From an uncultured Eubacteriales bacterium (GTDB taxonomy: Bacteria; Bacillota; Clostridia; Oscillospirales; CAG-272): a stretch of DNA of 64,000 nt. The notes under the pieces were generated by a model, which saw nothing but the letters and a program-made list of their open reading frames with translations, was not told the DNA's origin and did no database searches. This document shows positions 35,117 to 46,457 of this stretch, piece after piece (the stretch's first letter is position 1; every line of letters starts with the position of its first letter). The translations under genes and the position numbers were made by a program. Location: NCBI GenBank assembly GCA_900542425.1, contig UQNQ01000001.1, positions 133,675 through 197,674 of the forward strand, in the 5' to 3' direction.

Positions 35117-35156
35117 AAAAAACCGGTGAGCAGGTATACCTGCTCACCGGTTTTTT
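35117..35156. terminator. Perfect 20-bp palindromic bidirectional terminator
   Basis: Each strand reads AAAAAACCGGTGAGCAGGTA followed by its complement, with T6 at the 3' side. It sits between the convergent pseudo-ATPase and groEL genes. Confidence 0.92.
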
Positions 35157-35162
35157 GATATA

Positions 35163-35191
35163 AAAAGGCAGCCGCCGATAGTCGGCTGCCT
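35163..35191 (-). terminator. groEL terminator
   Basis: AGGCAGCCG (35166-35174) pairs with CGGCTGCCT (35183-35191). On the minus strand TTTTTATA follows. Confidence 0.88.
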
Positions 35192-35232
35192 CGATATAAT
35201 AAGGTTTTACGAAACAACGTGGGCTTTCTAGA

Positions 35233-37175
<1,943 letters not shown>

Positions 37176-37225
37176 GATGCAATTCCTCCGTTTTGATTTT
37201 ATATCATAAATTTGATAGCGATTTG

Positions 37226-37292
37226 TTGGCACTCGAATCTCATGAGTGCTAATTGCTACGCCTATTCTAATACGGAGACACAAAAAAATCAA
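37226..37292 (-). promoter_or_regulatory. groESL promoter with CIRCE operator
   Basis: The minus-strand promoter has -35 TTGATT (37292-37287), 17 bp, and -10 TAGAAT (37269-37264). Immediately downstream is the HrcA-binding CIRCE element at 37226-37252: TTGGCACTC, 9 bp, GAGTGCTAA, one base off the TTAGCACTC consensus. Repression by HrcA is established for this element. hrcA itself is not in the window. Confidence 0.95.
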
Positions 37293-37457
37293 GTGTTTTT
37301 TGAAAAAAATTTTAATTTTAACATTAAATTCATATTTTTAGATCTGAGAGTGCTAATTTTGTCGAATCTCACCATAAAAAACCGGGAATCGGAAAGATTG
37401 ACTGGAGTTCTTCATATATATATTGGGAAGTACAATTCGGAAAGGTGTGAGAAGAGG

Positions 37458-38852
37458 GTGACCTTTTTCAAATATCTCAGCGATGCAGGCGTCGGCGTGC
37501 TTTTGCCGTTGATTCTGATTACCTGCGGAGCTTATTTTACGATATATCTCGGTGGCTTCTATCTTCTTCATCCCTGCAAAACATGGAAGCTGATGTTTTC
37601 TCGTGAGGGAGGAGGAAAGGTTTCTCCGCTGCGTGCGCTGTCCGTTTCTTTGGCAGGGACGCTCGGCGTCGGCAATATTGTCGGCGTTGCCGTGGCTATT
37701 ATCATGGGAGGGGCGGGTGCGCTTTTCTGGATGTGGATATCCGCATTTCTTTCCATGATACTCAAATATGCTGAAATTGTTCTTGCCATGCGATACCGCA
37801 GCCAGCGTGACGGAGAAATCATCGGCGGACCGATGTATTATATGAAAAACGGAATTGGCGGGAAAACAGGAAAGATGTTTGCTTCCGTATTTGCGATGCT
37901 GGGTTTGCTTTCTTCATTGACTGTGGGAAATGTTGTGCAGATGAACGCTGCCGCGGATGCCGCATATTCAACCTTCCATGTTGCAAGACCGGTGTTTGGC
38001 ATTGTTGTCGCAGGCATTTGCGCTGTTGTGATTTTTGGCGGTTTTCGGGGAATTTCTCGTGTGACCTCAGTCGCGATTCCGGTGATGAGCGGACTTTATT
38101 TGGTGTTATCGGCTCGTGCGGTTATTTTGGATGCTGCGAGAGTTCCGCAGGTTATGAATGAAATCATACGAAGTGCGTTTTCCGTGTCAGCCGCATCGGG
38201 AGGAATCATCGGATTTCTGTTGTCCGGCGCGCTGCGCCATGGGGTGGCCAAGGGTTCTTTTACGCATGAGGCGGGCTGTGGTACCGCGCCGATGGCACAT
38301 GTGAATTCCGATACGAAAATTCCAGCGAAACAAGGTCTTCTCGGGATTTTTGAGGTTTTTTTCGATACTATTGTTATGTGTACGCTGACAGGTTTTGTGA
38401 TTCTTCTTGCAAACGACGGGGAGTTCATTACAGACAACGGCATGTTGCTTGTCATTTATTCTTTTTCCAAATACTATGGAAAAAAGGCGGCATATCTCAT
38501 CAGTTTTTCCATTCTCCTGTTCGCTTTTGCAACGATCATTTGCTGGGCGTATTACGGAAAAACATGTCTCACCTATTTTACAAGGTCGAGGAAAGCAGAA
38601 ACTGTCTATCTTGTGGCTTACTGTTCGCTTGCCGCCGTCGGCGCTGTTATGAGTCAAGGGCTTGTTTGGGAATTTTCGGACATATCGGTAGCTGTTATGA
38701 CCGTGCTCAATCTCGCCGCTGTTCTTTGGCTGCGCCGTGAGGTCCGAATGGAGACGGAATGCGCGGGGCTTTGCCGTCCTTCTCTGCGCTGCAGTGTCCC
38801 ACTGACGGACAAAAGGGAAAAGCCCGTGGGCCATGTCCAGAAAACGCCATGA
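37458..38852 (+). CDS. Sodium:alanine symporter, AGCS family
   Basis: About 464 residues with roughly ten membrane helices. AGCS signatures are ALSVSLAGTLGVGNIVGVAV, GGAGALFWMWISAFLSMILK, YRSQRDGEIIGGPMYYMKNG and FTHEAGCGTAPMAHVNS. It imports alanine or glycine with Na+. The start is GTG 37458, ten bases after GGAAAGGTG. No ATG lies between the groES promoter and that point. The charged cytoplasmic tail after the last helix (about 35 residues) is not family-typical. The gene is divergent from groESL. Confidence 0.88.
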   Translation: MTFFKYLSDAGVGVLLPLILITCGAYFTIYLGGFYLLHPCKTWKLMFSREGGGKVSPLRALSVSLAGTLGVGNIVGVAVAIIMGGAGALFWMWISAFLSMILKYAEIVLAMRYRSQRDGEIIGGPMYYMKNGIGGKTGKMFASVFAMLGLLSSLTVGNVVQMNAAADAAYSTFHVARPVFGIVVAGICAVVIFGGFRGISRVTSVAIPVMSGLYLVLSARAVILDAARVPQVMNEIIRSAFSVSAASGGIIGFLLSGALRHGVAKGSFTHEAGCGTAPMAHVNSDTKIPAKQGLLGIFEVFFDTIVMCTLTGFVILLANDGEFITDNGMLLVIYSFSKYYGKKAAYLISFSILLFAFATIICWAYYGKTCLTYFTRSRKAETVYLVAYCSLAAVGAVMSQGLVWEFSDISVAVMTVLNLAAVLWLRREVRMETECAGLCRPSLRCSVPLTDKREKPVGHVQKTP

Positions 38853-39135
38853 TGCGATATCAATTTTTCAAATACCGGTTTCGTGCAGGAATCTGCCGAT
38901 CCGGCATTTGTCATACGGACAGGCCTTTCGCATGCTTATAAAATCCGAATGTAAAAACGGAAACATGTGTGTGTATTTCGAGGATGGTAAGGATATTGGT
39001 GCTTTTGCTTCCATCGTTTTCTCTTTCAGGAAAATATCAGAGAAAAAATGTTCCGGACGATTGGATATACTGAACAATCGCAAGCGCCGAAATTCGACAA
39101 AATCGACAAATTTACACGCGGAATCCCGAATACGA
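38853..39135. other. Intergenic stretch without a supported gene
   Basis: Between the AGCS gene and the next promoter, no open frame has a ribosome binding site or recognisable protein. A small TGCCG/CGGCA hairpin lies near 38893-38905. No terminator with a U-tract was seen for the AGCS gene. Confidence 0.5.
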
Positions 39136-39164
39136 TTGACTTTTTTTACGAATTAGGCTATAAT
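39136..39164 (+). promoter_or_regulatory. Promoter upstream of the small peptide and M6 proteases
   Basis: TTGACT (39136-39141), 17 bp, TATAAT (39159-39164). It is the only strong promoter I see before the peptide gene and the tandem protease genes. Confidence 0.85.
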
Positions 39165-39275
39165 AACTTCTGTACGAAACAAAAAATATATGATTTTACA
39201 TAACTTTATTTTTCAGACATGTCTTGAAAAAGACTGCTTTTATACTCATTGGATGTTATCAAAGGAGAAATGCTT

Positions 39276-39374
39276 GTGTCACAAAAGATGAAAACAATGC
39301 TTATAAGAATCCTTTGCGGAGTTCTTGCCTTACTGTTGATACTTGGCTGTATTACCGTGCTGGTATATCTTTGA
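39276..39374 (+). CDS. Small single-pass membrane peptide (32 aa)
   Basis: GTG 39276 opens a 32-residue frame reading SQKMKTMLIRIL, then CGVLALLLILGCITVLVYL, and a stop. It has a short basic head and one hydrophobic helix. AAAGGAG (39261-39267) is eight bases upstream, and a strong promoter lies at 39136. An in-frame ATG at 39270 is too close to the Shine-Dalgarno. It stands alone between the promoter and the M6 protease genes with no terminator between. Function is unknown. The layout resembles small membrane regulators of the Prli42 size class, but I cannot assign homology. Confidence 0.6.
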   Translation: MSQKMKTMLIRILCGVLALLLILGCITVLVYL

Positions 39375-39453
39375 ACATTCCAAGATGCCCGATAGGCTGA
39401 ACATGGAATCAGCTTTCCGGGATTGAGATTCCTGAAGGGGGAGGGGAGAATCC

Positions 39454-41895
39454 ATGAAATTCAAAAAAATGGCCGCGTTTCTGCTTGCCGCGATTTTAAT
39501 TATCTCGATGATTCCGATGGCGGTACAGGCGGATGACGGATGGATACTGAGTGAACTGAAAACAGATGAGACAGGTCTGGATCCCATTCCGCTTTTGATT
39601 ATCAAAATCAATTACGATGCGGATGGAGACGGGAAAGATGCCTACATATCGGGAGTCGCGCCGGAAACGGCAAGAGAAACCGGCGAGCAGTGGACACATA
39701 CCAGCGATTCCTATTGGAGTGAACTGTGTTTTTCCGATACGGGAAAATCCTTGAAAAATTATTATAAGAAAGTATCCAACGGCACATTTTATTTTTATCC
39801 AGCGGAGGAAACTTATGCAAACGCTGAGGCGGAAGGTAAGGTCAATGACGGCGTTGTGACCGTTACCATCCCGTATGCGCATCCGGAAAGCAAAACAGGA
39901 TCCGTCAGTACAGAGGATCATACATCCAGAATCGCGGCGCTTCAGGCGTCCGACGAGTATGTTGATTACGCAAGCTTTGATAAGAACGGGGACGGTTATA
40001 TTGATTATACGGAGCTTGCAATTGTATTTGTGTGCGGGGGATATGAATATTCTTCTACCTATAATGGAAGCACAAGAGATCAATTTGCGGTTCACGCTCA
40101 TTACACGATCGGTTCCGGCTGTGTTATGGATGATGTTGAAGTTCAAAAGGGGGGGAAGTCCGGTTTTGTCAGAGTCGGAGAATACAGCAGCAGCGACGGT
40201 GGCCTTACGGTAGGAACAATCGCACACGAATTGGGGCATTTCCTTGGCGCATATGATCTTTACGATACCAATCCAAATGGAGATAATCTCAAATGGAATT
40301 ATGCAGCAGACATGTCGCTGATGTCGAGCGGAAGTCATAACAATTACTCGGGGGAAAAAGCCGGGTCCAGTCCCGCTTATATGGATCCTTACCACTCGAT
40401 CATGCTCGGTTTTGTCGAAGCGGAAACGGTGCTGGACGGAACCTATACGCTGTATTCAAGACAAAGTACCAAAGGCGATTATAATATTATCAAAATCAAT
40501 ACACCGGATCCGAGCGAATATTATCTGATTGAAAATCGAAATGGCTCGGAAAGCGGGATGTTCGACGCTTTGTCAAATGGAGCGCGCGGAATTGTGATTT
40601 GGCACATTGACGAATACTCCATTGCAAGAGGAAACATCAATAATGAGGGAAGCGGTCACGATCCCGGCATTGTTGTGATGGGAACCACTGGTCTATCTGT
40701 CCCGTACGGCTTTTTCTATAATGAAAATGCAAGCGAAAGCTTTTACAATTTTGACAGCGATAATTATAAGTTCCCGATCAGCGGAACGGCTTACACAAGT
40801 TTGACGGAGGAACAGGCAGAACAGTTCGGACTGCACATTGAAATTCTGTCAGTATGTGGCGACGAAATGCAGATTAAGGTGACCGGAGCATGGGAATTGG
40901 CGCCGTCACTGAGCGTACAGACTTCTGAAAAGACGATTTCCTCTCTGACCTTTTCCGGAAGAATTGCGGATTTAAACGGCGGTAACGTTACTTCCTGTGG
41001 CTTTATTTTTTCTTCAAAGGCCGATTATACAACAGATCCGGATGCTATTACCGTTTATGTCCAGCCGGATGAATACGGACGTTTCAGTTATACATTTGAG
41101 GGCTTGACGGACAACACCAAATATTTTTGCACGGCGTTTGCCGAGGGTAGCAACGGGAGAAACGAAAAAACTGCGGTCGGTTATACGGCGGTGATTCCAA
41201 CGGAACGGGATTATTATGTTGTGCATCTTTATATGGGAAAAAGTGATGCCGAGCGCTCCTATGACGTGAAATTGGAGCCTGGTGAAACCATTCCGGACGC
41301 TGTCACCAAATCCATGAAGAAGACGGGATATCTGTTTGCCGGTTGGTATCTGGATGAAAACTATACCGAGCGGTTCGATTTGAATTCCACACAGACGGAA
41401 AAAATTGATATTACCTTGTTCGCAAAATGGATTGAAACGGATCTCGCAGCTCAGCTTCGGATCCATAATGCTACCTCACGATACGGCATGACGTTCGCAA
41501 CGGAGGTTGGAGATACGTTCGTGGTTCCTGATATCGTAGACAGGGCAGGCTATACGTTTGTCGGCTGGTATGCGGATGAGGAGCTTACGATAGAATTTGA
41601 TTTTAATACGATTGCGGAAAGCACTGATGGTGTTGATATCTATGCAAAATGGGTAGCAAATGAACCGGAGCCCCCTGAGACAACGACACCGACTGATCCT
41701 CCGGAAACAACAGCGGCGGACACGGGATCCGGTCTCCCCGGTACGACAACGACGGAGTCGACTTCTTCGACTGATCATACCGACCCTTCCCAGAATCAAT
41801 CGGGCGGTACCATTTGGATTGTTATTGCTGCAGTGGTCGTGGTGATCATTGCTGCGGTAATATATATTCTTTTTCAGAAAAGGCATAAAAAATAA
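39454..41895 (+). CDS. M6-family secreted metalloprotease with InlB-like repeats
   Basis: An 813-residue exported protein. The signal peptide covers residues 1-26 (LLAAILIISMIPMAVQA). The M6 (immune-inhibitor A-like) catalytic domain has the zinc motif HELGH at 258-262 in TIAHELGHFLGAYDLYD, followed by a methionine in the MSLMSSGSH turn. The domain keeps EYYLIENRNGSE and RGIVIWHIDEYS. Two Listeria-Bacteroides (Flg_new/InlB-B) repeats follow (YLFAGWYLDENY, YTFVGWYADEEL). A Pro/Thr-rich linker leads to a C-terminal membrane helix with a basic end. It is therefore a membrane-anchored extracellular protease. There is no LPxTG. A paralogue lies 19 bp downstream. Confidence 0.88.
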   Translation: MKFKKMAAFLLAAILIISMIPMAVQADDGWILSELKTDETGLDPIPLLIIKINYDADGDGKDAYISGVAPETARETGEQWTHTSDSYWSELCFSDTGKSLKNYYKKVSNGTFYFYPAEETYANAEAEGKVNDGVVTVTIPYAHPESKTGSVSTEDHTSRIAALQASDEYVDYASFDKNGDGYIDYTELAIVFVCGGYEYSSTYNGSTRDQFAVHAHYTIGSGCVMDDVEVQKGGKSGFVRVGEYSSSDGGLTVGTIAHELGHFLGAYDLYDTNPNGDNLKWNYAADMSLMSSGSHNNYSGEKAGSSPAYMDPYHSIMLGFVEAETVLDGTYTLYSRQSTKGDYNIIKINTPDPSEYYLIENRNGSESGMFDALSNGARGIVIWHIDEYSIARGNINNEGSGHDPGIVVMGTTGLSVPYGFFYNENASESFYNFDSDNYKFPISGTAYTSLTEEQAEQFGLHIEILSVCGDEMQIKVTGAWELAPSLSVQTSEKTISSLTFSGRIADLNGGNVTSCGFIFSSKADYTTDPDAITVYVQPDEYGRFSYTFEGLTDNTKYFCTAFAEGSNGRNEKTAVGYTAVIPTERDYYVVHLYMGKSDAERSYDVKLEPGETIPDAVTKSMKKTGYLFAGWYLDENYTERFDLNSTQTEKIDITLFAKWIETDLAAQLRIHNATSRYGMTFATEVGDTFVVPDIVDRAGYTFVGWYADEELTIEFDFNTIAESTDGVDIYAKWVANEPEPPETTTPTDPPETTAADTGSGLPGTTTTESTSSTDHTDPSQNQSGGTIWIVIAAVVVVIIAAVIYILFQKRHKK

Positions 41896-41914
41896 TGATG
41901 AATAGGAGATAATT

Positions 41915-44233
41915 ATGAAAAAAAGAGTTTCAAGAATCTTTGCTGCGGCACTTGCGGCAGTCTTCCTTGTCTTGATGCTTCCTTTCAGCATGTCGGCAGT
42001 AAATCTTATGGTGACGACGACACCGGCTGAAGGGGAAGAGGACTATGAGTACGCCGGTTGGACAGACATTCCGCTTTTGGTTATTAAGATCAATTATGTT
42101 CCGGAAAACGGCGAGACTACACTGATTAAAACAACAGATGATACTTATTGGTATGAAATGCTTTTCGGCGATGGTGAGAAGAGCATGAAATCCTATTATG
42201 AAACGCTTACGGACGGAAATTTCCGCTTTATTCCTGCAACAGAGAACTATGTCAACGCAGATCATAAAAACGTAGCGAATGACGGTATTGTTGAAGTTAC
42301 GGTCAACGTGGCGCATCCGGGCGGAACTGGCAGAACTGAGGTTAATGCTGCTATTGCAGCGGCTTCCGAATATGTGGATTTTACGGTATTTGACACCAAC
42401 GGCGATAAGATTGTAGAAGCGCAAGAGCTTGCCATCGCTTTCATTTGTGCCGGATACGAGGCTACGCGTTCCGGAGAAGAAGCTCCTCCGAACAATCACG
42501 CGTTTTATATATCAGCATCTCTTTCGGCAGATAGCGTTTCCATGACAGGCGGCTATATCAAAGTCGGTGAAATGATGAATGATAGTGCTCCGCTGACGGT
42601 GGGTTCATTCTGTCATGAGCTTTCCCATTTTCTTGGCGCAATCGACCTTTATACCAACAAAAACTGGGGTGGTGCGAATTCGCCTGCAGGAAAAGTATCC
42701 GTTATGGCAGGAAACGGTTCTTCCGGGAAAAATACCGGAGAACATACAGGAGAAAGTCCTTCCTATCTTGATGCTTTTCACCTTGTTGGGTTAAATATGT
42801 ATCCTTGTACGGTTATCGGAGATGGAGAATATACACTTTATTCCCGTCAAAGCACGGAAGGGAAATATAATATCTTAAAGATTGAAACACCGAATCCCAA
42901 TGAATATTATCTGATTGAGAACCGTTATTTTGATGATAGTACAGCTCACTTTGACAGTGAAACCAACTATGACGGCACAAGAGGTATTATTATTTGGCAT
43001 GTGGATGAAACCTATGCTAAGGTTTATGACCGCAATAACGGCGGAAACAACGGTGGAGATATCGGGGTGGCAGCGCTTGCTCCGAGAAAAGAAGGCGCGG
43101 ATCTTGTGAATCCGGCAAGCTCCGGTGTGTTTGGAATCAAGGGGCAGGTATTCAATTGTGAAGATTATTATTTCCCTGGAAGCATGTCTTGGAATACCAG
43201 TACGGGAGAAGGCTGGAATGAGTTCTTCCAGCTGAAAATCGAAATTCTTACAGATGCAAATCATGAAATGAAAATCAAAGTGTCAGGTACCAAGACAGGT
43301 GATTTCCCGACAGCTTCGAGAGCGACGGTTCCGCTTTCTACAAGTGTCACGATGAATGGTCAAATTACCGATCTCAAAGGGCAAACACTGACCGGCATCA
43401 CGTTGCAGCTTGCAACTGATTATCAATACACGGATATTGTGGAATCTATCGATGTCGAGATAGGCGAAGACGGAAGATACAATGGTGTGTTTAGAAATCT
43501 GGAACCCTCCACATTTTATTATACAAGAGTGATTTATCATTTAGAGGGCGGCGATTTTTATTATGATGATACGACAACGACAAAGAGAGCGGCGGATCCG
43601 TCACTTTGCGTGATTTCATTCTTCCGCGGATTAACCGAAAACGATTCGGCATATGAGATGAAAGTGGACGCCGGCGAACCGATCGTCATCAAATTCCCGA
43701 TGAAAAAAACGGGTTATGTATTTGCTGGCTGGTATACGGATCCCGGATATACTGAATATTATGAGGTATCGAATCCTGCTGAGGCGGGCGAGATCATTCT
43801 TTACGCAAGATGGGTGGAAGCCGACAAGGCGGCGCAGCTGAATGTGCAAGGCGCAACCCTTGTCAATTCGAGTGTGAATCCTGCTGGATACGGTGTTGTC
43901 GGAGAGACTTTCCATGAGCCTGTTGCGGAAAGCAAGGACGGTATGAAAGTGCTCTGGTATGCAGATGAAGCTTGTACGACGCTGTTTGATTTTTCTAAGA
44001 CAATTGAGTCAACGGATGCTGTCACAATTTATGCGAAATATGTAGATGAATCCTATGAGCCGGAAACGACGCCGTCAGAAACGACTGCGGAAACGACTAC
44101 CGGAACAGAGACCACTCAGCCAACAGATGAGGGCGACGGACTTTCTACCGGCGCGATTATCGGCATTGTCGCGGTTGTCGTGGTGGTAGCAGTTGTGGTT
44201 ATCGTTCTCGCTATGAAGAAAAAGAAAAAATAA
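41915..44233 (+). CDS. M6-family secreted metalloprotease, tandem paralogue
   Basis: A 772-residue protein with the same plan as its upstream neighbour: signal peptide (LPFSMSA end), M6 domain with HELSH at 234-238 in SFCHELSHFLGAIDLY, EYYLIENRYFDD, and RGIIIWHVDETY. One clear InlB-like repeat (YVFAGWYTDPGY) and a weaker second follow, then a Thr-rich linker and a C-terminal membrane helix ending KKKKK. Serine replaces the glycine of HELGH, which is tolerated in zincins. The two are a tandem duplication that has diverged well. AGGAG precedes ATG 41915. Confidence 0.87.
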   Translation: MKKRVSRIFAAALAAVFLVLMLPFSMSAVNLMVTTTPAEGEEDYEYAGWTDIPLLVIKINYVPENGETTLIKTTDDTYWYEMLFGDGEKSMKSYYETLTDGNFRFIPATENYVNADHKNVANDGIVEVTVNVAHPGGTGRTEVNAAIAAASEYVDFTVFDTNGDKIVEAQELAIAFICAGYEATRSGEEAPPNNHAFYISASLSADSVSMTGGYIKVGEMMNDSAPLTVGSFCHELSHFLGAIDLYTNKNWGGANSPAGKVSVMAGNGSSGKNTGEHTGESPSYLDAFHLVGLNMYPCTVIGDGEYTLYSRQSTEGKYNILKIETPNPNEYYLIENRYFDDSTAHFDSETNYDGTRGIIIWHVDETYAKVYDRNNGGNNGGDIGVAALAPRKEGADLVNPASSGVFGIKGQVFNCEDYYFPGSMSWNTSTGEGWNEFFQLKIEILTDANHEMKIKVSGTKTGDFPTASRATVPLSTSVTMNGQITDLKGQTLTGITLQLATDYQYTDIVESIDVEIGEDGRYNGVFRNLEPSTFYYTRVIYHLEGGDFYYDDTTTTKRAADPSLCVISFFRGLTENDSAYEMKVDAGEPIVIKFPMKKTGYVFAGWYTDPGYTEYYEVSNPAEAGEIILYARWVEADKAAQLNVQGATLVNSSVNPAGYGVVGETFHEPVAESKDGMKVLWYADEACTTLFDFSKTIESTDAVTIYAKYVDESYEPETTPSETTAETTTGTETTQPTDEGDGLSTGAIIGIVAVVVVVAVVVIVLAMKKKKK

Positions 44234-44264
44234 GCTGAATCATATCATTTGACAAAAGATTTGA

Positions 44265-44299
44265 AAACCCGGCGCATATATGCGTCGGGTTTCTTTTCT
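44265..44299 (+). terminator. Terminator of the M6 protease operon
   Basis: AAACCCG.CGCATA pairs with TATGCG.CGGGTTT (one G:T pair), then CTTTTC. Confidence 0.85.
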
Positions 44300-44415
44300 T
44301 ATCATTTTTATCATGTATCTCTCTGCGATACGGCGGATTGTTTTTGCTTGTCTTGACATTTTGAAGCTGCCCTGTTATACTCAATATAGAATATTTTTTT
44401 GAGGATAATAAAGAA

Positions 44416-46008
44416 ATGAAAAATTTTGATTTGTTTGGCGTTATGATAGATTGTTCACGCAATGCTGTTCCGAATATTGACGGACTGAAACGCTTTTTGA
44501 AAATCATTTCCGAAATGGGTTACAACTGTGCTATGCTTTATACGGAGGATACCTATGAAGTAAAAGGGGAGCCCTACTTCGGATATAAACGAGGTCGTTA
44601 TTCCATGGCGGAACTTCGTGAGCTTGATGACTATGCTTTTTCCATAGGTGTTGAATTGATTCCTTGTATCCAAACACTGGCTCATCTGAATGCTGCTTTC
44701 CGTTGGCAGGAATATCGGAAGATCCAGGATTGTGACGATATTCTTTTGCTGAATGAGGAACGTACCAGCGAATTGCTTTTGCATATGTTTGAGACAACTT
44801 CCGTCTGTTTTCGTTCACGAAGAATTCATATTGGTATGGATGAAGCACACCGTATCGGACTCGGCAGATATCTTGACAAACATGGATTTACGGATCGATA
44901 TGAACTTTTGCTGCGCCATTTACATGATGTTTGCCGGATGGCAAAACAATTCGGATATGAGCCGATTATGTGGGAAGATATGTTTTTCAGGCTTGCGCAT
45001 GGAGAGTATTTTTCAGATCATGTTGTCGATTTTTCTGAGGAAATAAAAAAGAAAATTCCGTCTGATATTACCATGGTGTATTGGGATTATTATGGAAACA
45101 GTGCAGAATATTATGAAAATATGATCCGTTCATCGAAGAATCTTTCCGATAAAGTTTGGTTTGCGGGCGGTGCATGGGTTTGGGGCGGATTTGCTCCTCA
45201 TAACAGACTGAGCATCCGTCGCAATCAACTTGCAATTCCGGTTTGCATACGGGAAGGAATTCGGAATGCTTTTTTCACAATGTGGGGCGATAATGGCGGC
45301 GAATGTCCGTATTTTTCGGCTCTTCCGGCTTTAATGCATGCGGCTGCCGTTGCTGAAGGTATGACAGAATGTCAGATGAAAGATACCTTTCGGAAAATCG
45401 TCGGCGACGATTATGATGCTTTTTTGGCACTTGATCTGCCTAATTACGTATTGGGGGAAACAACTTCGGTCGGGTCTTCTAATTACAGTAAAAATCGTCT
45501 TTATAACGATCCTTTTCTCGGAATTTTGGATTTGAACGCGGATAAGGCGGACAGTGCAGTTTATCCTGTATATGCATCGCGCCTGCATCGGTATGCTGAG
45601 AAAAGCCGGGACTTTGGCTTCTTGTTTGAAACGATGGCAACACTTTGTGATGCTCTTGCCATTAAGTTTGATCTTTCATATAAAACCCGTCAATGCTATA
45701 CCGAGAAGGATAAGGCAGGTCTAAAAATCTTGGCTGAGAAAGATTATACCGAACTTCTAAAACGCTTGGAGCAATTTTATTTGGCATTTCAAACACAATG
45801 GTATACCGTAAATAAAACCTACGGGTTTGAGATTCAGGATGCAAGACTCGGCGGGCTAATGCAGCGTATCAAAAGCTGCCGTATGAGAATCCTCTCTTAT
45901 TGTAACGGAGCTTCCGCTGTTATTGATGAGCTTTCAGAGCCAGTGCTTCCCAATGATGGCGGCAATGTTCCTTTTTGGAAGGATATGATATCTGCTAATA
46001 TCATTTAA
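44416..46008 (+). CDS. GH20-family exo-beta-N-acetylhexosaminidase-like enzyme
   Basis: A 530-residue cytosolic TIM-barrel glycosidase. The GH20 catalytic pair is Asp142-Glu143 in RRIHIGMDEAHRIGLGRYLD. Before it lie YTEDTYEVKGEPYFGYKRGR and IPCIQTLAHLNAAFRW, and after it IMWEDMFFRLA, WAGG-type FAGGAWVWGGFAPHN and FFTMWGDNGGEC. This is the layout of family-20 enzymes using substrate-assisted catalysis. The C-terminal 180 residues are helical. It has no signal peptide, so it acts on imported HexNAc oligosaccharides. It has its own terminator. Confidence 0.88.
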   Translation: MKNFDLFGVMIDCSRNAVPNIDGLKRFLKIISEMGYNCAMLYTEDTYEVKGEPYFGYKRGRYSMAELRELDDYAFSIGVELIPCIQTLAHLNAAFRWQEYRKIQDCDDILLLNEERTSELLLHMFETTSVCFRSRRIHIGMDEAHRIGLGRYLDKHGFTDRYELLLRHLHDVCRMAKQFGYEPIMWEDMFFRLAHGEYFSDHVVDFSEEIKKKIPSDITMVYWDYYGNSAEYYENMIRSSKNLSDKVWFAGGAWVWGGFAPHNRLSIRRNQLAIPVCIREGIRNAFFTMWGDNGGECPYFSALPALMHAAAVAEGMTECQMKDTFRKIVGDDYDAFLALDLPNYVLGETTSVGSSNYSKNRLYNDPFLGILDLNADKADSAVYPVYASRLHRYAEKSRDFGFLFETMATLCDALAIKFDLSYKTRQCYTEKDKAGLKILAEKDYTELLKRLEQFYLAFQTQWYTVNKTYGFEIQDARLGGLMQRIKSCRMRILSYCNGASAVIDELSEPVLPNDGGNVPFWKDMISANII

Positions 46009-46015
46009 TAGTATG

Positions 46016-46053
46016 AAAATACCGGATTCACATCATAGTGAATCCGGTATTTT
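46016..46053 (+). terminator. Terminator of the GH20 gene
   Basis: A perfect 16-bp stem AAAATACCGGATTCAC / GTGAATCCGGTATTTT with a 6-nt loop ends in T4. Confidence 0.9.
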
Positions 46054-46145
46054 ACATGAGTTTTACAGGTTCACGCTTTTTGATTTTACAAGACGATGAT
46101 AATCTGAAAGCAGATGGAGTTTTGTTTTGTAAAGGAGAAGGATCA

Positions 46146-46337
46146 GTGAGGCGTGAAAGAAAATGGACTCTTCTTGTTTTTGTATTTATCATTTTGTGTG
46201 CTGCGTTTCTTTATTTATGGGTCAATCGGGAAACGATAAGGAATCATGCCTATATTCCGGCAGAAACGGAAGAAATGGATTGGAGCATGTCCTGCCGTGA
46301 GGATATGCCTTTTTTCTTGTCAGAGATTCTATGTTGA
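46146..46337 (+). CDS. Small single-pass membrane protein (63 aa)
   Basis: A 63-residue protein from GTG 46146, with AAAGGAG about ten bases upstream. A basic head RRERK precedes one membrane helix (WTLLVFVFIILCAAFLYLWV). An acidic tail of about 35 residues contains two cysteines (MSCRED and C-terminal ILC). I do not recognise a family. The longer in-frame ORF upstream would read through the GH20 terminator and has no ribosome binding site. Confidence 0.6.
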   Translation: MRRERKWTLLVFVFIILCAAFLYLWVNRETIRNHAYIPAETEEMDWSMSCREDMPFFLSEILC

Positions 46338-46371
46338 ATAAAGAAAAAACTTGTTCGGATAGGGTGAAAAT

Positions 46372-46404
46372 ATTGGGAGGCAAGCCATATGCTTGCCTCC
46401 CAAT
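46372..46404 (+). terminator. Inverted repeat after the small membrane protein
   Basis: ATTGGGAGGCAAG (46372-46384) pairs perfectly with 46392-46404. The following GTTTGTC is only moderately U-rich. It also ends the convergent spoIIID transcript region. Confidence 0.65.
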
Positions 46405-46457
46405 GTTTGTCGCGTATGATATCAAAATAGATTTTTCAAATTCTGCTGCGCTGTTTC

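Noticed and set aside
37348..37356. Second CIRCE element (GAGTGCTAA)
   Set aside because: Only the right half-site is present. The matching TTAGCACTC nine bases upstream is missing, so it is at most a relic.
39496..40395. Minus-strand open frame of 299 codons inside the first M6 protease gene
   Set aside because: It lacks a start context and recognisable domain, and the plus strand clearly encodes the protease.
41700..41760. LPGTT-like stretch in the M6 protease linker as a sortase signal
   Set aside because: It does not fit LPxTG spacing; the terminal hydrophobic helix follows too far away and ends in the usual basic anchor.
46038..46145. N-terminal extension of the small membrane protein to ATG 46038
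   Set aside because: It would be translated from inside the GH20 terminator stem and has no ribosome binding site; GTG 46146 has AAAGGAG.
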